DNA of 64,000 bases from Alphaproteobacteria bacterium (GTDB lineage Bacteria; Pseudomonadota; Alphaproteobacteria; Ferrovibrionales; Ferrovibrionaceae). The notes beneath the pieces are model-generated. The model ran no database searches, was not told the origin of the DNA, and saw only the letters and a program-made list of their open reading frames with translations. How positions within the stretch are numbered: the stretch's first letter is position 1; the number at the start of each line of letters is the position of its first letter. A program made the position numbers and the translations under genes. The stretch is taken from assembly GCA_017307375.1 (NCBI GenBank), contig JAFKFH010000005.1, forward strand, positions 62,001-126,000. The letters run 5' to 3'. Shown here one piece after another: positions 40,670 to 48,936 of the stretch.

Positions 40670-42484
40670 TCAATTGCGGCAGGGATTGCCCTCGGCAATC
40701 GGGGCGAGATCGGGGCCGAGCTTGACGACGGCGGTTTCGTAGGGCGCCACCGCCGCCACCGTCGTCGGCGCCACATGTGGATCGTCGAGCCTGCCGCTGA
40801 CCCGCAGCGGGACGTCGAGCGCAAAGAAGCTCGTCGAAGCACGTTCGGTGCGCAGGACCACGTCGAGGCGTCGCCTGACCAGGTCGATCTGCCCGCCGCC
40901 GATCGCAACACCCTCGGTCGCACGCAGCCGCAACGGTGCGAGGCGCGCGATGCCGTCGCCCAGCACGACGACACCGAGCAGGCAGGAAATCTGCGTCCGC
41001 CCCTCGCCCTTTCTCAGCAGCGTGCGCAAGTCTCCCGACAATTTTTCCAGCAGATCGCGGGCGATCAGGCCGCCCTCCATGCCGATGATGGCCTGGCCCT
41101 GGGCCGCCTTGATCAGCCCTTCTGTGGTGGCCGCCACGCCCCGGACGCTGGCCCGCGCATCGAAGCGCCCGGCGATCTGGCCAGGCGCCGCGCCGAGGCG
41201 CCGCGCCAGCACGTCGGCATCGGCACCCGACCAGGCCAGATCGGCCGAAACACTGACCCCGCCCTCGACATTGGCGGCGCTGGCCGACGCCGTCACCCGC
41301 CCGCCGCCGAGCGCGAAGTTCAAGGCATCGATGGCCGCTTCGTCCTTGCCGACCCGCATCACCAGTTCGGCGTCTTCCGCACGCAAGCGGCCGTAATCGG
41401 CCTCGTTGGCGGTGACGCGGGCGCGAATGCGGGCGGCATCGGCCTCGGCCGGCAGGCCCAGGTCACCCTGGCCACCGGTGCCGGCCAGCAGCGGGGCCAA
41501 GTCGAGATGCGGAAAATCGAGGTTCAGCGCGATATCGTCGGCCTGTCCGCGGCCCCCTTCGTGCAAGGTGATCGTGCCTTCGAACACATCTTCGCCCAGG
41601 CGGCCACCCGCCTCATCGAGATGCCAGCGATTGCCATCGCGGGTCAGGTCGCCGACCAGCTTGAGGCCCGGTTCGATCGATGTCCGGGCGCCGAAGACGC
41701 GGGTGAGGTCGCCAAGCTTGCGGGCGACGATGTCGAGCCGGCCCCGTGCGCCGTCGATATCGAGCGGCCGGGTGAAGCTGCCGTCGAACGCAATGCGGAC
41801 GCCGGCATTGGCCAGGGTAAAATTGGCGCCATAGGGCTTTGCGCCGTCGCGCAGCGCGGTGAACGATTGCAACGTCGCATCGAGCTTGGCCGGAATGTCG
41901 TTGTAGCTGCCGACGGCGTCGAGCTTGATCGGCTGATCGTCGCCACCGGCACGCAAGTTGAGATCGGTCAGCGCGATATCGAGAAACCGGCCCGACGAGG
42001 TGCGGTAGCGGATCAACGCGTCCCGCAGCACGGCTTTCAGCACGGTCGGAACGCTTGCGCGATCCTGCGCGCCGCTCTCGCCGTTCTGCCAGTTCCCCCG
42101 GCCCGCACCGTCGCGTTCCATCACCAGCCGAACACCGACCGCCTCGACCCACTGATAACGCATCTCGCCCCGCATCAGTGCCGCGGGGTCGAGCTGGCCG
42201 GCCAAGCGCCCGAGGCGCAGCATCTCGGGCGCCGATCCCCAGGGCGCATTGGCGACGGTCACATCGCGCAGTTCGATCGTCAACGGATTGTCCCAGTCGA
42301 GACGCAGGGCGCCGATCGCCACCTCTCGCCCTAAAGACGCCGCCAGCCAGCTTTGGGCCAGCGGCCGCAAGTCGACGAATGCCAGGGCCAGCCCCGCGCC
42401 GGCAACGAGGATCGCGAGCATGGCGAGCAGCCCCGCCAGCACTGCCGGCACCCGTCGTCCACCCATTGCGTCGAAGCCCTCCAA
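40670..42484 (-). CDS. AsmA-family envelope protein
   Basis: The 604-residue protein has one N-terminal membrane helix (VPAVLAGLLAMLAILVAGAG) and a long periplasmic part rich in beta strands. AsmA-type features are the early LRLDWDNPLTIELRDVTVAN region and the C-terminal AsmA_2 domain with QAIIGMEGGLIARDLLEKLS and GGGQIDLVRRRLDVVLRT. Members are bridge-like proteins implicated in phospholipid transport or outer-membrane assembly. The start may be ATG at 42484 or 42466. The 3' end converges on the MarR gene with a 12-base gap. Confidence 0.88.
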   Translation of the reverse strand: MEGFDAMGGRRVPAVLAGLLAMLAILVAGAGLALAFVDLRPLAQSWLAASLGREVAIGALRLDWDNPLTIELRDVTVANAPWGSAPEMLRLGRLAGQLDPAALMRGEMRYQWVEAVGVRLVMERDGAGRGNWQNGESGAQDRASVPTVLKAVLRDALIRYRTSSGRFLDIALTDLNLRAGGDDQPIKLDAVGSYNDIPAKLDATLQSFTALRDGAKPYGANFTLANAGVRIAFDGSFTRPLDIDGARGRLDIVARKLGDLTRVFGARTSIEPGLKLVGDLTRDGNRWHLDEAGGRLGEDVFEGTITLHEGGRGQADDIALNLDFPHLDLAPLLAGTGGQGDLGLPAEADAARIRARVTANEADYGRLRAEDAELVMRVGKDEAAIDALNFALGGGRVTASASAANVEGGVSVSADLAWSGADADVLARRLGAAPGQIAGRFDARASVRGVAATTEGLIKAAQGQAIIGMEGGLIARDLLEKLSGDLRTLLRKGEGRTQISCLLGVVVLGDGIARLAPLRLRATEGVAIGGGQIDLVRRRLDVVLRTERASTSFFALDVPLRVSGRLDDPHVAPTTVAAVAPYETAVVKLGPDLAPIAEGNPCRN

Positions 42485-42617
42485 TGGCGCACCAGCGTCC
42501 TTAACCCGCTATCGCGAAGGCAGGTTCCGGACGAGAGATCGCAACCCAAATGGTTTGACATACAATCTATAGCTGCGGATGATGCCGTCCGCCTTTTCGC
42601 GATCACCGGAGATTCCA

Positions 42618-43262
42618 ATGGCCGCGCCGCTGCATCTGTTTTCCGCCGCCCGTTCGTCCGCCTCCTATCGCGTGCGCATCGCGCTGAACCTCAAAGGCCT
42701 GGCCTACGATCAGACCCCGATCGATCTGCGCGCCGGCGAACAGCGTTCGCCTGCCTTCAAGGCCCATAATCCGCAAGGCTTGGTGCCTGCCCTGATCGCC
42801 GGCAACCTGACGCTGACCCAATCGCCGGCGATCATCGAATGGCTGGACGAAACCTACCCCCAGCCGGCCTTGCTGCCGGCGGACCGTGACGGGCGCGCAC
42901 GTGTCCGCGCGCTGGCCGCGATCATCGCCTGCGACATCCATCCGATCAACAACCTGCGGATCCTGGGCTACCTTCAGCACCAGCTTGGCCTCGACGAAGC
43001 GACCCGCAACACCTGGTATCGCCACTGGGTCAACGAAGGCTTTGCCGCACTGGAGACCTTGCTGGAGCAAGGCGGCAGCGGTGATTTCTGCCATGGCGAA
43101 GCGCCCGGTCTCGCCGATCTGCATCTGGTACCGCAAGTGTTCAATGCCTTGCGCTACGACGTCGACCTGGCGCCCTATCCGCGGATCCGCCGCATCGATG
43201 CGGCTTGCCGCGCCCTGCCCGCCTTCATCGCCGCCGCGCCCGAACGCCAACCCGGGTTCTGA
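42618..43262 (+). CDS. maiA: Maleylacetoacetate isomerase (zeta-class GST), copy 2
   Basis: The 214-residue protein carries the zeta-class active-site pattern FSAARSSASYRVRIALNLKG, then NPQGLVPALI, QSPAIIEWLDETYP, ACDIHPINNLRILGYL and a C-terminal domain ending PERQPGF. It is clearly homologous to the copy at 19161. The ATG at 42618 was chosen for the GGAG ribosome-binding site; an in-frame ATG at 42579 has none. A MarR gene follows 71 bases later on the same strand. Which copy serves the homogentisate pathway cannot be told from sequence alone. Confidence 0.88.
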   Translation: MAAPLHLFSAARSSASYRVRIALNLKGLAYDQTPIDLRAGEQRSPAFKAHNPQGLVPALIAGNLTLTQSPAIIEWLDETYPQPALLPADRDGRARVRALAAIIACDIHPINNLRILGYLQHQLGLDEATRNTWYRHWVNEGFAALETLLEQGGSGDFCHGEAPGLADLHLVPQVFNALRYDVDLAPYPRIRRIDAACRALPAFIAAAPERQPGF

Positions 43263-43270
43263 CCCGGGTT
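43249..43270 (+). terminator. Hairpin spanning the maiA copy 2 stop codon
   Basis: aacccgggt (43249-43257) pairs perfectly with acccgggtt (43262-43270) around tctg. The TGA stop (43260-43262) lies at the loop. There is no T tract, so it may be an mRNA 3'-end or attenuator rather than a classical terminator. Confidence 0.4.
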
Positions 43271-43333
43271 GACCGCCCGGAAGCCGCGGCGGATAATGGT
43301 TTCCGTTGCAACTTTTTGGCCGTCCTGCCCGTC

Positions 43334-43798
43334 ATGAACCCATCTCCGGATGCGCCGGCCACCGGTTTCGATCTCGAAGAGTTTCTTCCCTACCGACTGT
43401 CGGTACTGTCCAACCGTGTCTCGGACGCTTTCGCGCGCCTCTACGAAACCCGCTTCGGCATCACCATTCCGGAATGGCGGGTGATCGCCAATGTCGGACG
43501 CTTCGGCCCGATCTCGGCCAACGGCGTCTGCGAGCGGTCGGCGATGGACAAGGTCACGGTCAGCCGTGCGGTGCAGCGGCTGGTCGACAAGGGGCTGCTC
43601 GACCGGCGCACCGATGCCCATGACCGCCGTCGATCGTCGCTGACCCTGTCGGCCGAGGGTGCGACGATCTACGGCGAGATCGTGCCGCTGGCCCTGCAGA
43701 TCCAGGCCGCGCTGGTCGCCGATCTCGACGAGGCCGAGCGGCGCTCGCTCGACCGTCTGATGGACAAGCTGGACCGACAGATCGCCAAGCTGCCTTGA
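43334..43798 (+). CDS. MarR-family regulator
   Basis: The 154-residue protein has a MarR winged helix (FGITIPEWRVIANVGRFGPI, RSAMDKVTVSRAVQRLVDKG, wing RRTDAHDRRRSSLTLSAEG). The sequence resembles MarR proteins linked to aromatic degradation. It follows the second maiA gene on the same strand, so it may control that gene or the homogentisate pathway. The ATG at 43334 begins the conserved chain; longer in-frame starts overlap maiA. It converges on the ampR-like gene with a 12-base gap. Confidence 0.88.
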   Translation: MNPSPDAPATGFDLEEFLPYRLSVLSNRVSDAFARLYETRFGITIPEWRVIANVGRFGPISANGVCERSAMDKVTVSRAVQRLVDKGLLDRRTDAHDRRRSSLTLSAEGATIYGEIVPLALQIQAALVADLDEAERRSLDRLMDKLDRQIAKLP

Positions 43799-43810
43799 CG
43801 GATTCTTTTC

Positions 43811-44686
43811 CTATCCCATCGCCGCGGCACCGGCCAGCAGCCAGTCGCGGAAAGCCTGCATCGCCGCCGTCTCGCGCTTCGACTTGAGCGACGTCAGCCA
43901 GTACTGGCCCAGGGCGATATCGACGCGGAACGGCTGCACCAGCCGGCCGGCATCGAGTTCCCGGCTGAACATTCGCACCGGCAGCAGTGCCACGCCGATA
44001 CCCTGGGCCGCCGCCTCGGCCATCGTCACCGACGAATCGAATACCGCGCCGCGGATCGTCGGACAGGCCGCATTCGCGGCATCGAACCAGCGCGCCCATT
44101 CGTCCGCCCGATAGGAGCGCAGCAGCGTCTCGCCGGCAACATCCGCCGGCGCGCGCAACCGCGCGGCGATCGCCGGGGTGCAGACGGCGGAAAGCGGCGC
44201 GGGAAACAGCGGCGCCGCCTCGACCCCATGCCACGACCCGTCGCCGAAACGTATCGCGTAATCCAGGCCCTCGCCGGCGAGATCGACGCGGTTGTTGTTG
44301 GTCAGCAGGCGCAGGTCGATATAGGGATGCGCCGCACAGAAGTTCTGCAGCCGCGGCAACAGCCAGCCGGTGGCGAAGGTGCCGACCGCCCCGACCGTCA
44401 CGACGTCGCGGTAATGGCCGTTCTCGAAGCGGTCGAGCGTCGCGCGGATCCGGGCGAACGAATCCGCCAGTACCGGCAACAGGGCCTGCCCCTCGTCGGT
44501 CAGGGCAAGCCCGCGGGACAACCGGCGGAACAGCCTGACCCCCAAGATTTCCTCTAGGCTGTTGACCTGATGACTGACCGCGGCCTGGGTGACGCGCAGT
44601 TCCAGACCGGCGCGAGTGAAGCTGAGATGACGGGCCGATGCCTCGAAGGCACGCAGCGCATTGAGCGGCAGATGATTGATCGACAT
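43811..44686 (-). CDS. ampR: AmpR/GcvA-type LysR regulator of beta-lactamase
   Basis: The 291-residue LysR regulator opens with HLPLNALRAFEASARHLSFT and the recognition helix VTQAAVSHQVNSLEEILGVR. Its effector domain contains VGTFATGWLLPRLQNF, LRLLTNNNRVDLAGEGLDYA and LLRSYRADEWARWFDAAN, a close match to AmpR/PenR-type activators that sense cell-wall muropeptides. It is divergent from a class A beta-lactamase gene, the classical arrangement. ATG at 44686 gives the normal AmpR length; an upstream TTG at 44698 in frame is a weaker start. Confidence 0.87.
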   Translation of the reverse strand: MSINHLPLNALRAFEASARHLSFTRAGLELRVTQAAVSHQVNSLEEILGVRLFRRLSRGLALTDEGQALLPVLADSFARIRATLDRFENGHYRDVVTVGAVGTFATGWLLPRLQNFCAAHPYIDLRLLTNNNRVDLAGEGLDYAIRFGDGSWHGVEAAPLFPAPLSAVCTPAIAARLRAPADVAGETLLRSYRADEWARWFDAANAACPTIRGAVFDSSVTMAEAAAQGIGVALLPVRMFSRELDAGRLVQPFRVDIALGQYWLTSLKSKRETAAMQAFRDWLLAGAAAMG

Positions 44687-44802
44687 CGGTTGATCCAAAT
44701 TTTTCTAATGGCTCGCCCGATTTATCGTCGTTTGTCAAGGACCTGGACCGGCGGCAGTCTGCGGCTCGCGACGAGATCGCCGAACAGGATCTGAGGAACG
44801 AC
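44687..44802. promoter_or_regulatory. ampR/bla divergent control region
   Basis: The 116-bp gap between the divergent regulator and beta-lactamase starts is AT-rich at its regulator end (aaatttttctaatgg near 44697-44711). This is where an AmpR-type LysR site would be expected. I could not match it base for base to a known AmpR box, so only the location is supported. Confidence 0.35.
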
Positions 44803-45699
44803 ATGACGATGAACCGACGTGGGCTGCTGATCGCAGCCGCGACCATGACGACTGTGCCCGCGCTGACCGCAACCTTCGGCCGGCAGGCGCGGGCCGCGGC
44901 CGGCTGGCCCGCCAAGCTGCCCCAGGCCTTCGCCAGGATCGAGAAGGAGTCGCAGGGGCGCCTCGGCATCTATGTGCTCGACACCGGCGACGGCGCGGCA
45001 GCCGGCCTGCGGGCGGGCGAGCGCTTCCCGATGTGTTCGACCTTCAAGCTGGTGCTGGCCGCCCGGATCCTGGCCCGGGTCGACCAGCGCAAGGAACAAC
45101 TGGATCGGCGGCTGCCGGTCGCCAAGTCGGACATCGTGTCGCATTCGCCGGCGGTCGAGAAACGGGTCGGCGGCGACATCTCGATCCGCGAACTGTGCGA
45201 GGCCACCGTCACCTTGAGCGACAATGCGGCGGCAAACCTGTTGCTCGAGACGTTCGGCGGGCCGCCGGCGATGACCGAGTATGCCCGCTCGATCGGCGAC
45301 GCGACCTTCCGCCTGGACCGCATGGAAACGATGATGTCCGAGGCAAAGCCGGGCGACGTCCGCGACACGACCTCGCCGCAGGCGATGGCCCAGACCCTGC
45401 GCCGGCTGGCGCTGGGCGACGCCCTGATGCCGGCATCGCGGGGCCAACTGGTCGCCTGGCTCAAGGCCAACAAGACCGGCGACACCCGGATCCGTGCCGG
45501 CCTGCCGAAGGACTGGATCGTCGGCGACAAGACCGGCGCCGGCGGCCACGGCACCAACAACGATGTCGCGATCTTCTGGCCGAAGGACCGGGCGCCGGTG
45601 ATCCTGTCGGTCTACCTGAACGGCAGCAAGCTGCCGGCGGACAAGCGCGACGGCATCATCGCCGCCATCGCCGCCGAGGTTGCCCGGGCAATAGGCTGA
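44803..45699 (+). CDS. bla: Class A beta-lactamase with Tat signal
   Basis: The 298-residue serine beta-lactamase begins with a twin-arginine signal (NRRGLLIAAAT to about QARA), so it should be exported folded. The active-site motifs are intact: S79-T-F-K82 (Ambler 70-73, with Cys78 before it), S139-D-N141 (130-132), Glu175 (166) and K243-T-G (234-236). The omega loop reads LDRMETMMSEAKPGD, so Ambler 170, normally Asn, is Ser. Position 238 is not Cys, so the carbapenemase-type Cys69-Cys238 bridge is absent. It is divergent from ampR. The ATG at 44803 follows GAGGA. The substrate spectrum cannot be predicted with confidence. Confidence 0.95.
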   Translation: MTMNRRGLLIAAATMTTVPALTATFGRQARAAAGWPAKLPQAFARIEKESQGRLGIYVLDTGDGAAAGLRAGERFPMCSTFKLVLAARILARVDQRKEQLDRRLPVAKSDIVSHSPAVEKRVGGDISIRELCEATVTLSDNAAANLLLETFGGPPAMTEYARSIGDATFRLDRMETMMSEAKPGDVRDTTSPQAMAQTLRRLALGDALMPASRGQLVAWLKANKTGDTRIRAGLPKDWIVGDKTGAGGHGTNNDVAIFWPKDRAPVILSVYLNGSKLPADKRDGIIAAIAAEVARAIG

Positions 45700-45718
45700 C
45701 AGCCTTCGCTTGACCTCG

Positions 45719-45735
45719 GCGCGGCAGCGCCGCGC
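45719..45735. terminator. GC hairpin between convergent bla and dedA genes
   Basis: gcgcggc pairs perfectly with gccgcgc around a 3-base loop in the 67-bp gap between the converging stops. No T tract follows on either strand. Confidence 0.35.
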
Positions 45736-45766
45736 GAGCCACCTCCGAGCCAGCCCGAACCGGCCC

Positions 45767-46426
45767 TTACCCCTGGGGCTCGGCCGGCTCGATCTCGCGC
45801 GGCGCGACCGGCTTAAGCTTGTCGGCGGCGGTCGCGGCGGCGTTGCTTTCGGCCACGCGCTGCTTGGTCTGGCGATGGACGAACCACATGATCGCAAAGA
45901 CCAGGACGAAGACGCCGAGCATCACCAGCAGGAAGTTTTCCGCGACCGACGAGACGGCGCGGCCCAGCAGGTAACCGGCCGAGGCGAACGAGATCGCCCA
46001 GATGCCGGCGGCTATGAAGTTGAGCACGGCAAAGCGCGGCCAGGACAGCCCGGACATCCCCATGGCGAAGGACGAGAAGTTGCGCACGCCGTAGATGAAG
46101 CGGAAACTGAGGATGAAACCGACGTGGTATTTCGTCAGCAGCCGCAGCGCCGTATCGACGCCACCCTGCCATCGCGGGAAACGGGCCAGCAGGCGGGCCC
46201 CCCAACGGCGGCCGATGTAGAAATAGCACTGGTCGCCGCAGAACGAACCGAGCCAGGCGGCGGCGATCAGGAAAGGCAGGTGCAGGAGACCCTGGCTTGC
46301 CGCCGCGCCGGCGAAGATGACGAAGGTCTCGCCTTCGAGGAACGCCCATATGAACGTGATCGGATAGAACCATTCGCCGTGGTTTTGGATCACCTGGTAG
46401 ATGTCGAACGATGCGATCGCGTCCAC
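45767..46426 (-). CDS. DedA-family membrane protein
   Basis: The 219-residue inner-membrane protein belongs to the DedA/VTT family of putative flippases for undecaprenyl phosphate or phosphatidylethanolamine. It shows FIWAFLEGETFVIFAGAAAS with the acidic re-entrant region, GDQCYFYIGRRWGARLLARF, and the signature FILSFRFIYGVRNFSSFAMG (F-x-x-R-x-x-x-G-x-R). The last ~35 residues are a charged cytoplasmic tail. The ATG at 46426 is divergent from aroQ across a 203-bp gap. Confidence 0.92.
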   Translation of the reverse strand: MDAIASFDIYQVIQNHGEWFYPITFIWAFLEGETFVIFAGAAASQGLLHLPFLIAAAWLGSFCGDQCYFYIGRRWGARLLARFPRWQGGVDTALRLLTKYHVGFILSFRFIYGVRNFSSFAMGMSGLSWPRFAVLNFIAAGIWAISFASAGYLLGRAVSSVAENFLLVMLGVFVLVFAIMWFVHRQTKQRVAESNAAATAADKLKPVAPREIEPAEPQG

Positions 46427-46629
46427 GGTCCTGGCGTCTCCCTGGGGGCGGCGGTGGCCCCTTCTATCATGACCGCCCGCCGCTGGCGAGGCGACGAAGG
46501 GTCATTTCTCGTGAAGTAATTGTAACCACCCGCTGCAGGAGGCGCGTCCACCCGATCTGCGCGGCGGGCTTCCACCCGCCCCGGTGAGCCTATATATAGG
46601 GGCGCGCAGCAGCGAACGACAGGTATTAA
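46427..46629. promoter_or_regulatory. dedA/aroQ divergent gap with TATA-like palindrome
   Basis: The perfect palindrome cctatatatagg (46589-46600) lies 29 bases before the aroQ GTG and is a likely -10 region for the aroQ-accB-accC operon. A 6-bp hairpin (ggcggg 46563-46568 with cccgcc 46575-46580) lies just upstream. No gene was seen in the gap. Confidence 0.45.
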
Positions 46630-47067
46630 GTGACGAAAGCCATCTACATCCTGAACGGCCCCAATCTGAACATGCTGGGGAAGCGCGAACCGCAGATCTA
46701 TGGCACCACGATGCTCGGCGATGTCGAGGCCTTGTGCCGTCGCGCGGGCGGGCGCCTGGGGCTCGACGTCGTGTTCCGCCAATCGAACCACGAGGGGCAG
46801 CTGATCGACTGGATCCACGAAGGCCGTGATGCGGCCGCGGGGTTCATCGTCAATGCCGGGGCGCTGACCCACACCTCGATCGGCCTGCTCGATGCCCTCC
46901 AGGCGGCGGAAAAGCCGGTGATCGAAGTGCACCTTTCCAACATCTTCCGGCGAGAGAGCTTTCGCCACCACTCCTATGTCAGCCTGACGGCCCGCGGCGT
47001 GATCTGCGGGCTGGGGGCGAAGGGCTACGAACTGGCGCTCGAAGCGCTGGCCGAGATCCTGGCGTAG
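46630..47067 (+). CDS. aroQ: Type II 3-dehydroquinate dehydratase
   Basis: This dodecameric enzyme of the shikimate pathway makes 3-dehydroshikimate. The 145-residue chain has the type II landmarks [19 protein letters not shown] (flexible lid with catalytic Arg and Tyr), [31 protein letters not shown] and [20 protein letters not shown] with the catalytic His. The start is GTG at 46630. It heads the conserved aroQ-accB-accC-aat series. Confidence 0.95.
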   Translation: MTKAIYILNGPNLNMLGKREPQIYGTTMLGDVEALCRRAGGRLGLDVVFRQSNHEGQLIDWIHEGRDAAAGFIVNAGALTHTSIGLLDALQAAEKPVIEVHLSNIFRRESFRHHSYVSLTARGVICGLGAKGYELALEALAEILA

Positions 47068-47101
47068 TTCGATGCCCACATCCGACGAGAAGGACCGCTC
47101 G

Positions 47102-47572
47102 ATGACCAAACTGTCCGTCGACAAGAAGCTTATCCGCGACCTCGCGAAGATCCTGCAGGACACCGGCCTGGCCGAGGTTGAATGGAGCGAGGGCGACGTC
47201 AAGCTTCGTGTGTCGCGCGGGGCCATGGCCACCGCCTACGCCGCCCCGATGGCCTATGCCCCGGCCCCGGTCGCCGCCGCGGCACCGGTCCCCGCACCCG
47301 TCGCCGCGCCAGCGGCCGAGGCGCCGGCCGCAGCCCATCCGGGTACCGTCAAGTCGCCGATGGTCGGCACCGTCTATGTCGCGCCGGAACCGGGCGCCGC
47401 CCCGTTCGTCAAGGTCGGCGACACCGTCAAGGAAGGGCAGACGCTGGTGATCGTCGAGGCGATGAAGACGATGAACCCGATCCCGTCGCCCCGGGCCGGC
47501 AAGGTCACCCGCATCCTCGTCGAGAACCAGCAGCCGGTCGAGTTCGACCAGCCGCTGATGATCGTCGAGTAA
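47102..47572 (+). CDS. accB: Biotin carboxyl carrier protein of acetyl-CoA carboxylase
   Basis: The 156-residue protein carries biotin between the carboxylase and transferase of acetyl-CoA carboxylase, the first step of fatty-acid synthesis. It has an N-terminal helical region ([20 protein letters not shown]), a ~45-residue Ala/Pro linker, and a C-terminal biotinyl domain whose VEAMKTMN contains the modified Lys. The ATG at 47102 follows GAAGGA; an upstream in-frame ATG at 47072 lacks one. accC begins 13 bases after the stop. Confidence 0.95.
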   Translation: MTKLSVDKKLIRDLAKILQDTGLAEVEWSEGDVKLRVSRGAMATAYAAPMAYAPAPVAAAAPVPAPVAAPAAEAPAAAHPGTVKSPMVGTVYVAPEPGAAPFVKVGDTVKEGQTLVIVEAMKTMNPIPSPRAGKVTRILVENQQPVEFDQPLMIVE

Positions 47573-47585
47573 GGCGGCCATCCCA

Positions 47586-48929
47586 GTGTTCGACAAGGTC
47601 CTGATCGCCAATCGCGGCGAAATCGCGCTGCGCATCCATCGCGCCTGCAAGGAGATGGGCATCGCGACCGTGGCCGTGCATTCGACGGCCGATTCCGAAG
47701 CCATGCACGTGCGGCTGGCGGATGAAAGCGTCTGCATCGGCCCACCGCCCTCGCCGCAAAGCTACCTGAACATCCCGGCGCTGATCGCCGCCGCCGAGAT
47801 CACCGGCGCCGACGCGATCCATCCGGGCTACGGTTTCCTGTCCGAGAATGCCGGCTTCGCCGACATCGTCACCGCCCACGGCATCACCTTCATCGGCCCC
47901 AAGGCCGACCATATCCGCCTGATGGGCGACAAGATCGCGGCCAAGGCGGCGATGAAGAAGCTGGGCGTGCCGGTGGTGCCGGGTTCCGACGGCGGCGTCA
48001 CGTCGGACGACGAGGCACGCGCGATCGCCAACGCCATGGGCTATCCCGTGCTGATCAAGGCGGCCGCGGGCGGCGGCGGGCGCGGCATGAAGGTCGTGCG
48101 GTCGGATGACGAGCTGGCCTCGGCCTTGAGCCAGGCCCGCACCGAAGCGCGGCTCGCCTTCGGCGACGATGCCGTCTACATCGAGAAGTATCTGGCACGG
48201 CCCCGGCATATCGAGATCCAGGTCATCGCCGACTCCCATGGCAATGTCGTGCATCTCGGCGAACGCGACTGCTCGTTCCAGCGGCGCCACCAGAAGGTGC
48301 TGGAAGAGGCGCCGTCGCCGGCACTGAACGCCGCCGAGCGCGACCAGCTCGGCCGGACGGTGACCTCGGCGCTGAAACAGCTCGGCTATCTCGGTGTCGG
48401 CACGATCGAATTCCTCTACGAGAACGGCCAGTTCTTCTTCATCGAGATGAACACCCGCCTGCAGGTCGAACACCCGGTGACCGAGGCGATCACCGGCCTC
48501 GACCTCGTGCGCGAACAGATCCGCATCGCCGACGGCGCGCCGCTCGGCTACACGCAGGAGGACGTGACCTTCAACGGGCACGCCATCGAATGCCGGATCA
48601 ACGCCGAGAATCCGCGCACCTTCGCGCCCTCGCCCGGCCGCATCGGCAACTACCATGCCCCGGGCGGGCTGGGCGTGCGTGTCGATTCCGCCGTCTATGC
48701 CGGCTACCGCGTGCCGCCCAACTACGACAGCCTGGTCGCCAAGCTGATCGTCCATGGCCAGAACCGCAATGAGTGCATCATGCGGTTGCGCCGGGCGCTG
48801 AACGAGATGGTGATCTCGGGCATCGAGACGACGATCCCGCTGCACCTCGCCCTGACGGCGCAGAACGACTTCATCAACGGCGCCTACGACATCCACTGGC
48901 TGGAAGAATTCATCGCCAACCAGGGATGA
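47586..48929 (+). CDS. accC: Biotin carboxylase subunit of acetyl-CoA carboxylase
   Basis: This ATP-grasp enzyme carboxylates the biotin on AccB. The 447-residue length is standard. Motifs seen are [51 protein letters not shown] (ATP lid), [20 protein letters not shown] and [18 protein letters not shown] with the catalytic Glu, Asn and Arg residues. The start is GTG at 47586. It is coupled to accB upstream and aat downstream (8-base gap). Confidence 0.96.
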   Translation: MFDKVLIANRGEIALRIHRACKEMGIATVAVHSTADSEAMHVRLADESVCIGPPPSPQSYLNIPALIAAAEITGADAIHPGYGFLSENAGFADIVTAHGITFIGPKADHIRLMGDKIAAKAAMKKLGVPVVPGSDGGVTSDDEARAIANAMGYPVLIKAAAGGGGRGMKVVRSDDELASALSQARTEARLAFGDDAVYIEKYLARPRHIEIQVIADSHGNVVHLGERDCSFQRRHQKVLEEAPSPALNAAERDQLGRTVTSALKQLGYLGVGTIEFLYENGQFFFIEMNTRLQVEHPVTEAITGLDLVREQIRIADGAPLGYTQEDVTFNGHAIECRINAENPRTFAPSPGRIGNYHAPGGLGVRVDSAVYAGYRVPPNYDSLVAKLIVHGQNRNECIMRLRRALNEMVISGIETTIPLHLALTAQNDFINGAYDIHWLEEFIANQG

Positions 48930-48936
48930 CGGCAAG

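Noticed and set aside
44687-44802. A defined AmpR binding box between ampR and bla
   Set aside because: T-N11-A matches are easy to find in AT-rich sequence. None matched a known AmpR site well enough to give coordinates.
13375-46426. Integrative element or genomic island with mobility genes
   Set aside because: No integrase, transposase, relaxase, tRNA target or flanking direct repeat was seen. Only an accessory insertion of unknown origin can be suggested.
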